DNA from: Candidatus Helarchaeota archaeon
GTDB taxonomy: Archaea > Asgardarchaeota > Lokiarchaeia > Helarchaeales > HEL-GB-A
Length of the DNA: 50,014 nt
NCBI GenBank assembly: GCA_016840125.1
Contig: JAEOSY010000015.1
Span: forward strand, 1 to 50,014
Direction of reading: 5' to 3'
In this document: piece after piece, positions 35,438-44,248 of the stretch
Numbering within the stretch: the first letter of the stretch is position 1
How the letters are laid out: every line of letters starts with the position of its first letter
Program-made: the position numbers and the translations under genes
The notes under the pieces: generated by a model
What the model was told of the DNA's origin: nothing
The model's database searches: none
Seen by the model: the letters and a program-made list of their open reading frames with translations, nothing else

Positions 35438-36134
35438 TTAAGAAGTTTTTGAAATAAATATTTGGTTTAGTTGTTGAATTATTCTCTTTGCTTGTCCAGG
35501 ATTTATTTTTTTTATAAGAAATTCTTCAATAGACGAAATAAAATTTTGAATATCAGATTTTTTGAATTTTTCTTTTCGTTTACATACTTTCTTAATCGCA
35601 GAATTGATAATTTCTACTCCAATGGAGCCGAAAAGGCTTACGATGTAAGATTCAATTTCTTCTATAATCTTAGACGGAAATTGATAATATTGCTCTAAGA
35701 ATGCATTATTAATAAAAGATTCCAATTTTGAGGTGAAATCTTTCGAATCAATCTTTTCCTGTAAAAGATTAGCATTGGATTTTATTATGGCATCAAAATT
35801 TTTGTATTTTGATTCAAAAAAATCTACATAATAGCTCAAAATAATCTTACCAAATGAGAGATCTACATCTCTTGCTACATTTAATATAAAAATAAATGGA
35901 GGGCGGGTTTCATAGATAAACTTTGACTCCTGCATATCCATTACATGGATTCTGTCAATGGATAATTCTTTCGATAAAGCAAATATTGCCGAAATGAATC
36001 CTGAAATAAGATCCGCATCTACCTTTGAAGAAACATATGCTTTATGATAAATAGAATTCCCATTTTCCTGTAAAATAAAGAAATCTTTAATTTTTTCGGC
36101 TCTAACTCTTTCAATATTAAAATTACCGTGAATT
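35438..36134 (-). CDS. Longin-like domain protein 2, disturbed 5' end
   Basis: Paralogue of the next gene over its whole length (SIYHKAYVSSKVDADLISGF, DRIHVMDMQESKFIYE, IKKVCKRKEKF). ATG 35941 gives only the C-terminal 167 residues, but the coding frame clearly extends upstream through IERVRAEKIKDFFIL. No ATG/GTG/TTG exists there. ATT at 36134 sits eight bases after GAGG and would read HGNFNIER, matching GNLSLER of the paralogue, but a run of five T (36121-36125 area) then shifts the frame by one. Either an indel/assembly error with an ATT start, or a decaying gene. A nonsense reading from ATG 36157 (TAA at codon 7) is less likely. Confidence 0.6.
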
Positions 36135-36370
36135 GTTATCGCCTCTGCAAAACCATTAATAAAATCCCTTCCAAATTTTTAAATGAATCTTAAAATTTTG
36201 AAAAGAAGGATCGGGAATCCAAATAGATAAGTTTTGTGAAAGGTCTTTTTATAAAAAATTTATTATGGTCTAATAAATAAAACAAATTTGTTTTTAACTA
36301 GTTTAGGATTTTGGTCACTTATCTCAAATCTTCAATCATTGTCTCATTCAAAAATAGTTAATATCATTCT

Positions 36371-37426
36371 TTATTTAGAAACTTTCGCTCTCTTTTTTTC
36401 GAGATCTTCAGATAATAGTTCTCCTAACTTTAAAAAGGCTTTATCAACGTTTTTTCCGGTTAATGCAGAGGTTTCAATATATTCTAGTCCAAGCTCATCC
36501 GCAAGTTCTATTATTTCATCCCCAAATACGTTCCGTTGCTCGATTAGATCACTCTTATTTCCTAAAATAAACCCAGGCAATACATTTTTTGTGTGTAATT
36601 TTATATCTTTATACCATTTTCTAATATTTTGGAAAGTAATTGGGCGGGTTAAATCAAAGATTAACAGCTGCCCTTCTGCACCTTCATAAAAGTGTCTTCG
36701 CATTACTTGAAATTTACTCTGTCCTGCGATATCCCATATTACAAATCTAATTCGATTATTTTTTATTTTAATGAATTTTTCACTCATATTGACTCCTATG
36801 GTCATGATATAAGTTCTTCTGAAAGTTTTATCCGTAAATCTTAGAACCGTTGAAGTCTTTCCAACCTGTGGATCTCCTAATACAACAATTTTAAACCTAC
36901 TTTCTTTTATTTCACCATCTTCCTCTTCCTGAGGTGGAAATTCCTCAAGTTCAGGGTTCTTCATCTCTGAGTCCTTTAATTCCTCTAAAACTTCGAGAAT
37001 GTGAGTATAAAATCGTTTCAATTCATCTTCAATCTGCTTTTTATCTGCTCCTGATTCCTCAAATTGTTTAATTTTATCAGCAGTTTCGTTAAAAATATCT
37101 TCAAAACTGTTTATGTACTTATAAAAAATCGAATCATACGTCTCATCAAAGATGATAGTAATAGAACTATCAATTACGCCTCCACGCCGTGTTTGATCTT
37201 TAATAGCAATATTTTTTATTATCCCTTTTAGATTAATCGAAGGAAACGGAATAATCGCTAATGAATCGGAAACACGCCCTTCTTCACCAGATAAAATATT
37301 TATTGACTTTAAACTTATCTGGTCTATGTCTAAGGCTAAATTTGACGGAACGTTTACAACTGAGATAGGGCCAAATCGCTCATCAAATTGTGAATAAATT
37401 ATTCCGACTATAAATTTCTTTAATAT
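36371..37426 (-). CDS. Longin-like sensor domain fused to Rab/Ras-like small GTPase
   Basis: The C-terminal 170 residues are a small GTPase: G1 GDPQVGKTS (about 184-192), switch I TIGVNM, G3 WDIAGQ (about 231-236), G4 NKSD (280-283), G5 TSAL (299). It lacks a prenyl cysteine. In the same open frame upstream lie 135 more residues: KKFIVGIIYSQFDERFGPI, NLALDIDQISLKSINIL, LAIIPFPSINLKGI and RRGGVIDSSITIIFDE, a longin/sensor-like alpha-beta domain, followed by a helical linker. No ATG/GTG/TTG is available after the TAA at 37439-37441; ATA 37426 follows GAGG by eight bases and is the likely start. TTG 37021 would lose the whole N-terminal domain. Confidence 0.8.
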   Translation of the reverse strand: MLKKFIVGIIYSQFDERFGPISVVNVPSNLALDIDQISLKSINILSGEEGRVSDSLAIIPFPSINLKGIIKNIAIKDQTRRGGVIDSSITIIFDETYDSIFYKYINSFEDIFNETADKIKQFEESGADKKQIEDELKRFYTHILEVLEELKDSEMKNPELEEFPPQEEEDGEIKESRFKIVVLGDPQVGKTSTVLRFTDKTFRRTYIMTIGVNMSEKFIKIKNNRIRFVIWDIAGQSKFQVMRRHFYEGAEGQLLIFDLTRPITFQNIRKWYKDIKLHTKNVLPGFILGNKSDLIEQRNVFGDEIIELADELGLEYIETSALTGKNVDKAFLKLGELLSEDLEKKRAKVSK

Positions 37427-37632
37427 TTTGATTCCCTCTTAAATCTCAACAATTACCAATAATGCGTAGTTTATTAATTAAACCAGATTCAGTTTCCTCT
37501 TTATTTCATTTAAAGAATGAAATTATAGTTCTTATAATATTCTTTGCTAATGAATTATCAATAATTTTAATTAAACATTTTCATTATAGTAATTGATTAT
37601 TGAATCAATCTTCAAATTTTAGAGGTATTAAT

Positions 37633-39201
37633 ATTACAGCCTACTTTTTAAACGGCAAAAAAAAAGAACTTGCTTCCGAAATGACCATCGTAAAGGGGAT
37701 AAAATCAAATAATGCACCATATAGTGAAAACTGTCTTGTCATTGTGAAAATTCCTGAAAAGAAAAAGGTCCTTGATAAACAAATGCATAAAGATTATTTT
37801 TTAGAAACTACAAAAGGGAGAATTACCCTCACTTTAGACCAAAAATCCCCATTTTTTAAAGATTTAATAAGATCTTATTATGGCTTTGAAGGAATTAAAG
37901 TAGGTTGGTTGAGTAAAGATGTGGTTACATTTGGTCCAATCGACATGAGTTTCATCAACTCTAAAGCTAGTCGAGAACCACGTGATTTCACGAAATGGGA
38001 TATCTTTCTTAGTTTCGGTGGCAATGATCCTGCAAACACACATCTCTGCTTTAGTAAAAGGGATCATAATGGTCTTTATGGTACTCCTGATGACCCCTTG
38101 AATGGAATTATTGGGCGTGTAATACAAGGTGGCCATATAATTCCTATGTTACGTAAAGTTGATTCCATTTTAACATTTACACCCATGACGCAAAGTCGAA
38201 AACGTGTACTTCATCTCCGCACAGATGAGCTCAAACAGGAGTTAATAATCCCAGGAATGGAAATTTTTACTTATCTGGATATAACTTTTCAAAACGATGC
38301 TAAGAAATCAGTTGATCATTTTTTATCCGTTATTAATTCAGGCAAGTTTGTCATAGATGAAGCCTCAAGTATGTATATAAAAAATAGTAAATTTCGGGGC
38401 GCGAGAGTACCAACAGAAAATTCTGTTTTTAGGCAAGAAGGAGCGATTACAACTAGAAATAAGGGAAATGACACTGGTTCGATATATATTTATAAAAATA
38501 ATACTTCTTTCAGCTCATCTCACAACGTAATTGGACGAATTGATCCCAATAATCTTCCACTAATCGAAAGTGCCAATCCAGGGGATAAATTACTGGTAAA
38601 AACCCATCCTGTATCTTTGAATTTCATAGGAAAAACACAGCTTTATGCTACCAACTATTTAGCACAACACAATATTCCCCATAAACGAGTGGGTGATGAA
38701 ACTGATGATTCTATCATTGTTGAACAAAGACCCATAAACACCATTGATGTTTGGATTGAGAAAACGTGCGTCACTCTTGGGTTATCGGCATCGAAAATTA
38801 TTAAAATTAAACTTTATCCTGATAAAGCACCTAAAAGCATTACCCATTTTAAAAGACACCTAAATATGCTCTACCAACCTATCGGAAAGTTACAGGTTTT
38901 GGAGAACCTGAAGATGCTAATGTTGTTTATTCCTTTGAGTGGAGTGGAATCCATCGAAGCAGTTCCGCGGGAAAATCAGTTAGATTGTGCACCAGAGGGT
39001 GCCATCGGCGTTACTAATGCTCTCAGGCGTTTAACTGGGAGTATTGGTATTCGTTTGGAAGAAAGCGACATTTTTGGACCAACTGGGGAAGCTTTGGAAG
39101 GTAGTAATATTATTGGACAAATAGTTTCTGGTTTAGAGATTTTAAAAAACTTAGATACAGGTGATATGGTCTGGTTTATGGAGGCTAAAGAGGATGAGTA
39201 A
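37633..39201 (+). CDS. mmp3: Methanogenesis marker protein 3
   Basis: Marker protein otherwise found with methyl-coenzyme M reductase; it contains a cyclophilin-like domain and has been reported as part of the complex that activates Mcr with ATP. Seen: an N-terminal small beta domain (AYFLNGKKKEL), GWLSKDVVTFGPI, FLSFGGNDPANTHLCFSKRDH, and SGVESIEAVPRENQ with a repeated C-terminal GPTGEALEGSNIIG. Around 520 residues, as usual. ATT 37633 is seven bases after GAGG and would start the protein right before AYFLNGK as in the family; TTG 37600 has no ribosome site. mmp6 overlaps its 3' end by eight bases. Confidence 0.88.
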   Translation: MTAYFLNGKKKELASEMTIVKGIKSNNAPYSENCLVIVKIPEKKKVLDKQMHKDYFLETTKGRITLTLDQKSPFFKDLIRSYYGFEGIKVGWLSKDVVTFGPIDMSFINSKASREPRDFTKWDIFLSFGGNDPANTHLCFSKRDHNGLYGTPDDPLNGIIGRVIQGGHIIPMLRKVDSILTFTPMTQSRKRVLHLRTDELKQELIIPGMEIFTYLDITFQNDAKKSVDHFLSVINSGKFVIDEASSMYIKNSKFRGARVPTENSVFRQEGAITTRNKGNDTGSIYIYKNNTSFSSSHNVIGRIDPNNLPLIESANPGDKLLVKTHPVSLNFIGKTQLYATNYLAQHNIPHKRVGDETDDSIIVEQRPINTIDVWIEKTCVTLGLSASKIIKIKLYPDKAPKSITHFKRHLNMLYQPIGKLQVLENLKMLMLFIPLSGVESIEAVPRENQLDCAPEGAIGVTNALRRLTGSIGIRLEESDIFGPTGEALEGSNIIGQIVSGLEILKNLDTGDMVWFMEAKEDE

Positions 39202-39643
39202 TGATACCACGAAAATTAATAATGCCAAGACCAATGAAGAAACACGCATCATAATTTTAAGTCCTGATTCTAGTCTAACTCCAGACATCATTGCCAAACA
39301 AATCACCTCACTCCCTATAATAATAAAAACAACATGTTGGGGACTTATCCTTTCAGGGAAACCGGATATGGTCCAGAAAGCTGTCCAAAACATACGTAAA
39401 TTAGACCCCCATCATATTTTCACAAAACTTCGCGGGTATCCCCCTGGAGACCCCCGAATTTGTCGCTTTCACCGCGGTGGAGGTGCACGCCCTGGATTTC
39501 ATTTATTAGAATTTGAATCTAGTCTTCTTCCGTATGTTAGTAAAGCATTGGAATCTCCAACACCTGAAATTGATGCGCCTCCGGAAAAAAAACCACTCCC
39601 TATAAAAAAACTTAAAAAAATTATCGCTGAATCAGATGATTAG
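39194..39643 (+). CDS. mmp6: Methanogenesis marker protein 6
   Basis: A 149-residue protein with the family signature GYPPGDPRICRFHRGGGARPG followed by FHLLEFE, plus IIILSPDSSLTP and CWGLILSGKPDMV. Its exact role is unknown; the family co-occurs with Mcr and lies next to mmp3 and mmp5 in methanogens. ATG 39194 overlaps the mmp3 stop by eight bases (ATGAGTAA); a longer reading inside mmp3 is rejected. mmp5 starts 11 bases after its stop. Confidence 0.9.
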   Translation: MSNDTTKINNAKTNEETRIIILSPDSSLTPDIIAKQITSLPIIIKTTCWGLILSGKPDMVQKAVQNIRKLDPHHIFTKLRGYPPGDPRICRFHRGGGARPGFHLLEFESSLLPYVSKALESPTPEIDAPPEKKPLPIKKLKKIIAESDD

Positions 39644-39654
39644 GTAATAGTGCT

Positions 39655-40101
39655 ATGAAAATTTTCATCTATCCTCCAAACAGTCTTATTCTGTCAGATT
39701 TAATTGAACGATATGGCTCTCAATATAGACATGAAGCACTTGTTATTATGAGTGAAATTAAAGAGCAAGTAACTAATCCAGACCTTGACAGCCCGCCTCT
39801 TAATATAACTGATGAGGATTTAAAGCGAGGTCTTCGTTATGTGGCAATAGAAGCGCCAAGTGGTATTCGGGGACGGATGGGTGTTATAGGTCCCTTGGTA
39901 GACCAGGCGGAAGCTGCTATAATAATCGAGGATGCTGATATGAACTTTGGGTGCTTGGGATGTGCACGAGCCGCTAATTATATTAAATATCTAGTTAGGA
40001 AGAAAAACGTTCCCATACTCACAGTTAAATATCCTACGGATGAAGCCTCAGCTAAACTCATGATAAAACAGATTAAAGAATTTTTGGAAAGGTTAGCCTA
40101 A
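39655..40101 (+). CDS. mmp5: Methanogenesis marker protein 5
   Basis: A 148-residue protein. KIFIYPPNSLILSDLIERYG at the N terminus and GRMGVIGPLVDQAEAAIIIEDADMNFGCLGCARAANY are the family landmarks, including a CLGC pair near residue 104. Function unknown; occurs with Mcr-bearing genomes. Translationally coupled region mmp3-mmp6-mmp5. ATG 39655 follows AGGTAAT. No mcr genes follow here. Confidence 0.9.
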   Translation: MKIFIYPPNSLILSDLIERYGSQYRHEALVIMSEIKEQVTNPDLDSPPLNITDEDLKRGLRYVAIEAPSGIRGRMGVIGPLVDQAEAAIIIEDADMNFGCLGCARAANYIKYLVRKKNVPILTVKYPTDEASAKLMIKQIKEFLERLA

Positions 40102-40477
40102 GGTTTATTCTTTCTACACAAAATCCTTTAGCTATTTTTTGATTTTCTAAGCAAATGTTACTAGCGTACTTAATGAATTAATAATAGAATATTATATACC
40201 CCTATTATTTCCATAATACCAAATAAGTCTCTAGTTTTATGAAAGATTGTTTATTGTTTGTTAATTTCTGTTTAAAAAACATTTTTAAGTAAATCCTAAA
40301 ATTATTTATAGTACATTGCTAGGTTCTTCACCTAAAGGCTAAAATACCGCTAAATTTAGAGGAAATAACCAGATTCGTGCAGAATCTTAGTCGATATTTA
40401 AATTACCAAAGTTCCAGTCGAAAAGGTTAATACTGTGTATATTATTAGGATCATTTCTTATGGAATAAGTGATACCA
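40102..40477. other. Possible replication-origin region upstream of orc1/cdc6
   Basis: 376 AT-rich bases directly upstream of an Orc1/Cdc6 gene, the common place of archaeal origins. GTTCCAGTCGAAAAGGTT at 40411-40428 resembles the mini-ORB core (TTCCAGTGGAAAC...GG). In the opposite orientation, 40198-40213 reads TGGAAATAATAGGGGT on the minus strand. Two small hairpins (40320-40334, 40371-40387) and a TATA-like TTATTTATA near 40302 also lie here. The match to ORB is partial. Confidence 0.35.
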
Positions 40478-41641
40478 ATGCCAAACAATCCGAATTTTGA
40501 TAGAATTTTTACAAATTTCAAACGTGAGCCGACACTATTTGCAGATTATCATTTATTAACTCCTGAATTTCATCCTCAAACTTTAATTGATCGCACAAAA
40601 CAGCTTGATGATATATGGAATGAACTTGAATATGCATTTCAACGTGAAACACTTCCTCAAAACTTTTTTCTGTATGGATTACCGGGAACTGGGAAATCGG
40701 TAACAATTGGATATGTAATTAAAAAGATAAAGAATTGGTTTCAAACACAAAATCTGACACTTCCACTAATTTTCTATAATAATTGTGCTTTATACAACAC
40801 ACCATATAGAATTTTACGGGAACTCGGTCGTCTAATGGGGATTCAGATTCATCGAACCGGGCTCTCAACAGAGGAAGTCTTTTCTCGATTATCAGACGTT
40901 ATTAAGGGATCGAAAGTAAAACAGTTGATATTAATTCTTGATGAACTGGATTTATTATTCTCAAATAAGAAAGCAGCAAATGATCTCTTATATAAATTAA
41001 TTCGATTTCCCCTTTCAAGAACTAATTCTTTAAAAATTTCAATTTTCGGAATAACCAATGACCTATCTTTAAAAAGCTCTTTTGATTTACGTGTCAAGAG
41101 TAGTTTAAATCCCAATGAGCTTTATTTCCCCCCATATTCTGCTTTAGAACTACAGAATATATTATATCAACGCTCAAAAGCATTTAAACCAGATATTCTC
41201 GAATCAGGTGTAGTTGAGTTTATTGCAGCCAATATCGCTCAAAATGATGGGGATGCAAGACTTGCTATATCAATTCTACGGACTGCTGGTGAAGTAGCTG
41301 AAAGAGCGAAGAAAGACAAAGTTACAATAACTCATGCGAAATTATCATTAAGAAAGTTCGCAGAAATCCAAAGAAAAGAGATAATCGATTCTTTACCTTG
41401 CCAGATCAAAAAAGTTCTTGAAGCAGTTCAAAACCTCCAGAATAAAGTAAGCAATTCTATTACGGGTAATGTCTATAATGAATATTTAAGAATCTGTCAG
41501 AGAACAAATTATCCGAAAGTCGGTTTTCGCCAGTTTTGCAATCATATAAAGAAGTTAGAGACGTTGAACTTAATAAATACGGAGCGAATCTATCGGGGAA
41601 AGGGAGGAAATACCCGTAAAATCACGTCGTATTTCATATAA
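40478..41641 (+). CDS. Orc1/Cdc6-family AAA+ protein
   Basis: Origin-recognition ATPase that binds ORB elements and loads MCM. Seen: YHLLTPEFHPQTLIDR, Walker A GLPGTGKS (67-74), Walker B LILILDELDLLF near 150, sensor 1 FGITND near 185, sensor 2 NDGDARLAI near 250 and a C-terminal winged helix (about 300-387) with VGFRQFCNHIKKLETLNLI. Length of 387 is normal. ATG 40478 is chosen: AAGTGATACCAATG has the same arrangement as other genes here; GTG 40469 belongs to the ribosome site. Confidence 0.94.
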   Translation: MPNNPNFDRIFTNFKREPTLFADYHLLTPEFHPQTLIDRTKQLDDIWNELEYAFQRETLPQNFFLYGLPGTGKSVTIGYVIKKIKNWFQTQNLTLPLIFYNNCALYNTPYRILRELGRLMGIQIHRTGLSTEEVFSRLSDVIKGSKVKQLILILDELDLLFSNKKAANDLLYKLIRFPLSRTNSLKISIFGITNDLSLKSSFDLRVKSSLNPNELYFPPYSALELQNILYQRSKAFKPDILESGVVEFIAANIAQNDGDARLAISILRTAGEVAERAKKDKVTITHAKLSLRKFAEIQRKEIIDSLPCQIKKVLEAVQNLQNKVSNSITGNVYNEYLRICQRTNYPKVGFRQFCNHIKKLETLNLINTERIYRGKGGNTRKITSYFI

Positions 41642-41787
41642 GTTCATTATTCAAACTAATTTCTCTCGTGTTCATTCGGAAATCGAAATCCTTAAACATC
41701 TCTTGCCATTTTCTACCGCTTTTTGCCATATAGATTTATAAACTGCGATCGTGCTAGTATTAATTGAGAACCTACGAGTGGTTATCC

Positions 41788-42657
41788 ATGGCGAATGACG
41801 TAGATCCTTCTTATTCGAATATAATTATCAAAGGCTTTTGGATTTTACGTACATCAGGTCAAAGTATATATAATAAAAGTTTTGGATTTGAGATTGACGA
41901 GCATCTGTTTTCTGGATTTTTGAGCGCGATGATGTCCTTTGCTAAAAGCGAAGTCGGAATAGAAAAGGGAATTGAATCCATGGATATGGGGGATATACGA
42001 TTCGTTTATCTTCCTGTAGCTTTTGGACTCATCTTCGTTATCGCTGGAGATAAACGATACCACGTTAATCTCTATAATAAATACCTCCAAGATATCAAGA
42101 ACTTTTTTATGGGGCATTTTGAAGAGGAAGTCTGGCAATTCTTCTTTAAAAATTGGAAACGCGGTGAAATGGATTTCTTTTCCAATAAACTAGAAGATAA
42201 TATTAACAAGCTTACGACTAAATGGGAAATTGAATTAATTACTGAAATGAGTAATAAAGAACATCTATTAAAAATTTATGAGGATTTAATTAACACGCTC
42301 GTGATTTCCTATTTGGATGTCTTCGGCCGTTTACTTAAAGTGGCAGAAATCATTGATCCCATTCAAGATATCATAAAGAGAATCACAAAAGGGAATGGAG
42401 AACTTGAAAAAATCGATGTTTCTGAGCGGGGGATTCTAAATTATGGAGATCTCGATCCCGAAAAAATGGACATGGACACACTTTCCTCTGCATTACAAAA
42501 TATATTCTGGGCCATCACGGACTTAGCCAAGGACCAAGTTGGGGATAAACCCGTTAATCTCCTATTGAAGAAATGTTCCCCAATCGTCTACAAAAATAAA
42601 GGCTTAATCCGTGAACTAAATCTTGAAGATTTAGTATTAAAATTGCTTATTTTCTGA
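41788..42657 (+). CDS. Longin-like domain protein 3
   Basis: A 289-residue protein whose first 110 residues parallel the longin-like proteins at 34.6 and 35.4 kb: IIKGFWILRTSGQSIYNKSF, EHLFSGFLSAMMSFAKS, GIESMDMGDIRFVYLP, FGLIFVIAGDK. The remainder is helical and includes a region rich in acidic residues (LEKIDVSERGILNYGDLDPEKMD). Likely a GTPase-associated or membrane-traffic-like adaptor (inference). ATG 41788 follows GAGTGGTTATCC; TTG 41764 is a less likely start. It sits between Orc1/Cdc6 and a KaiC-like ATPase. Confidence 0.65.
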   Translation: MANDVDPSYSNIIIKGFWILRTSGQSIYNKSFGFEIDEHLFSGFLSAMMSFAKSEVGIEKGIESMDMGDIRFVYLPVAFGLIFVIAGDKRYHVNLYNKYLQDIKNFFMGHFEEEVWQFFFKNWKRGEMDFFSNKLEDNINKLTTKWEIELITEMSNKEHLLKIYEDLINTLVISYLDVFGRLLKVAEIIDPIQDIIKRITKGNGELEKIDVSERGILNYGDLDPEKMDMDTLSSALQNIFWAITDLAKDQVGDKPVNLLLKKCSPIVYKNKGLIRELNLEDLVLKLLIF

Positions 42658-42706
42658 TTGATTAACGAAATAACTATTATTTTTTTTGGTGTCACAATTT
42701 CACATA

Positions 42707-42715
42707 TTTATATAT
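42707..42715 (+). promoter_or_regulatory. TATA-like box upstream of KaiC-like gene
   Basis: TTTATATAT, 75 bases ahead of the ATG at 42790, in an otherwise gene-free 130-base gap. It is the clearest TATA match between the two genes. Confidence 0.4.
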
Positions 42716-42789
42716 CATGTAACACAAAAAATATTATCGAAATTACTCGGGTGGAATAATAAAATAAACTCAATATTGGACTCATTCAA

Positions 42790-44193
42790 ATGATTATTGT
42801 ACCAGAAGAGATTATCAACGCCTTGAAAAAGCCTTATGGATATATTTTACTAGTAAAGGGAAAAGCAGGCACTGGTAAAACTACCCTAGCTTTGGAAATT
42901 CTAGGTTTAATGGAAAACCCTATTTATGTTTCAACCCGTATTACCCCCAATTTACTTTTTACTCAGTTTCCCTGGCTCAAAGAAGTAATTACTGAGGAGA
43001 ATATAATTGATGCAACTACCTTTGATTTAGATCAAATGATCTCCAAAGAGCAAGAACCTGAAATTTTAAAAGGCATACAATTACAAAGCCTCCCCGACTT
43101 TGTCAGAATCCTATTCTCAAAGATAAATTCTGCTCAATCTGGGACATTAGTAATTGATAGTTGGGATGCAATTGCAACTTTGAGTGAAACTAATTGGGGG
43201 AAACCTACTAAATTACTTGCAAATTATATTTCAGAGTTAATTCGACAAAAGAATTTTAATTTAATATTAATTGAAGAAACTGAACAAGAAACTTCTCTTG
43301 ACTACCTTGTGGATGCAATCGTTATTCTCTCTAGACATTTTATCGAAGATAACAGAACTATGAGAAAAATCCAAATAAATAAGTTACGCGGGATTCCAAT
43401 CAATTATCCGTCCTACCTCTTTACCCTTCATAATGGTCGATTTACAACTCTATTACCTACTCCCATTCATGATTTAGCCCCCTCTGAAAAAATTGAGATA
43501 ATTGAAAATCAAACAAACAGGTATTCAACAGGTATTCCGGATTTAGATAAAGTTCTGGCAGGGGGATTTCTTCCAGGTACTGTAACCTTAAGCACTACGC
43601 ATACCTATTTAGGTTTTGTTCATGCACAAATAATCTTAAGAATCGCTTTTCAATTCCTCAAACAGAAACGAGGCGTCATCGCAATTCCCCCTCCTGGAAG
43701 AAGTTATGCTGATTATGCTGATTTCACCAGAAAAGTTGTTGGTAATGAAACTTTTAAAAAATGTTTTCGTCATGTAGTTGTGGGAGAAGAAGATACCAAA
43801 ACTTATACTGTTAATCTCAACTCTTCATCCAACAAGGAATTTTTTGATTCCGTTCTTGACCTCTCTAAAAATCTTCAGAAATCTTGCTTAAACAAGCCTA
43901 ACTGGATTCTGATTAGCCTTGACAACCTTAAATTTGGTATGCAAGAATTTACAAAAGAATTTCTACTCTTTATCAATCGTATGAAAAAAACTAACGATAT
44001 TATTTTCCTTACAGCATATTCAGATAATCCGTTGATTAAAGTTATACAGGGTGAAGTGTATAATCACTTTTCCTTGACTGAAGCTGTTGGAAAGGCGATT
44101 TATTATCCAAAGAATCTCAGAACGAATTTATTTGCCTTGAATTTTAAAAATCCTGAAAATAAATACCAGATTGATTTAATTCCGCTCGTTTAA
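42790..44193 (+). CDS. Double KaiC-like RecA-superfamily ATPase, second site degenerate
   Basis: Two KaiC/RadA-like halves in 467 residues. The first has Walker A GKAGTGKTT (24-32) and Walker B GTLVIDSWDAIATLS near 120. The second starts at STGIPDLDKVLAGGFLPGTV, the KaiC opening, but where Walker A should be it reads TLSTTHTYLGFVHAQ, without GK[T/S]. Thus only the first half should hydrolyse ATP. KaiC-like proteins in archaea serve in signalling with diverse partners. ATG 42790 has a weak ribosome site. Target unknown. Confidence 0.82.
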   Translation: MIIVPEEIINALKKPYGYILLVKGKAGTGKTTLALEILGLMENPIYVSTRITPNLLFTQFPWLKEVITEENIIDATTFDLDQMISKEQEPEILKGIQLQSLPDFVRILFSKINSAQSGTLVIDSWDAIATLSETNWGKPTKLLANYISELIRQKNFNLILIEETEQETSLDYLVDAIVILSRHFIEDNRTMRKIQINKLRGIPINYPSYLFTLHNGRFTTLLPTPIHDLAPSEKIEIIENQTNRYSTGIPDLDKVLAGGFLPGTVTLSTTHTYLGFVHAQIILRIAFQFLKQKRGVIAIPPPGRSYADYADFTRKVVGNETFKKCFRHVVVGEEDTKTYTVNLNSSSNKEFFDSVLDLSKNLQKSCLNKPNWILISLDNLKFGMQEFTKEFLLFINRMKKTNDIIFLTAYSDNPLIKVIQGEVYNHFSLTEAVGKAIYYPKNLRTNLFALNFKNPENKYQIDLIPLV

Positions 44194-44248
44194 GGAAATC
44201 ACCGATTTCTTTTTATCTAACCTTTATATTTGTCAGTTAGGTGATTTA

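Noticed and set aside
36137..36157. ATG at 36157 as start of longin-like 2
   Set aside because: It reaches TAA after six codons and its residues do not match the paralogue, while ATT 36134 aligns with it.
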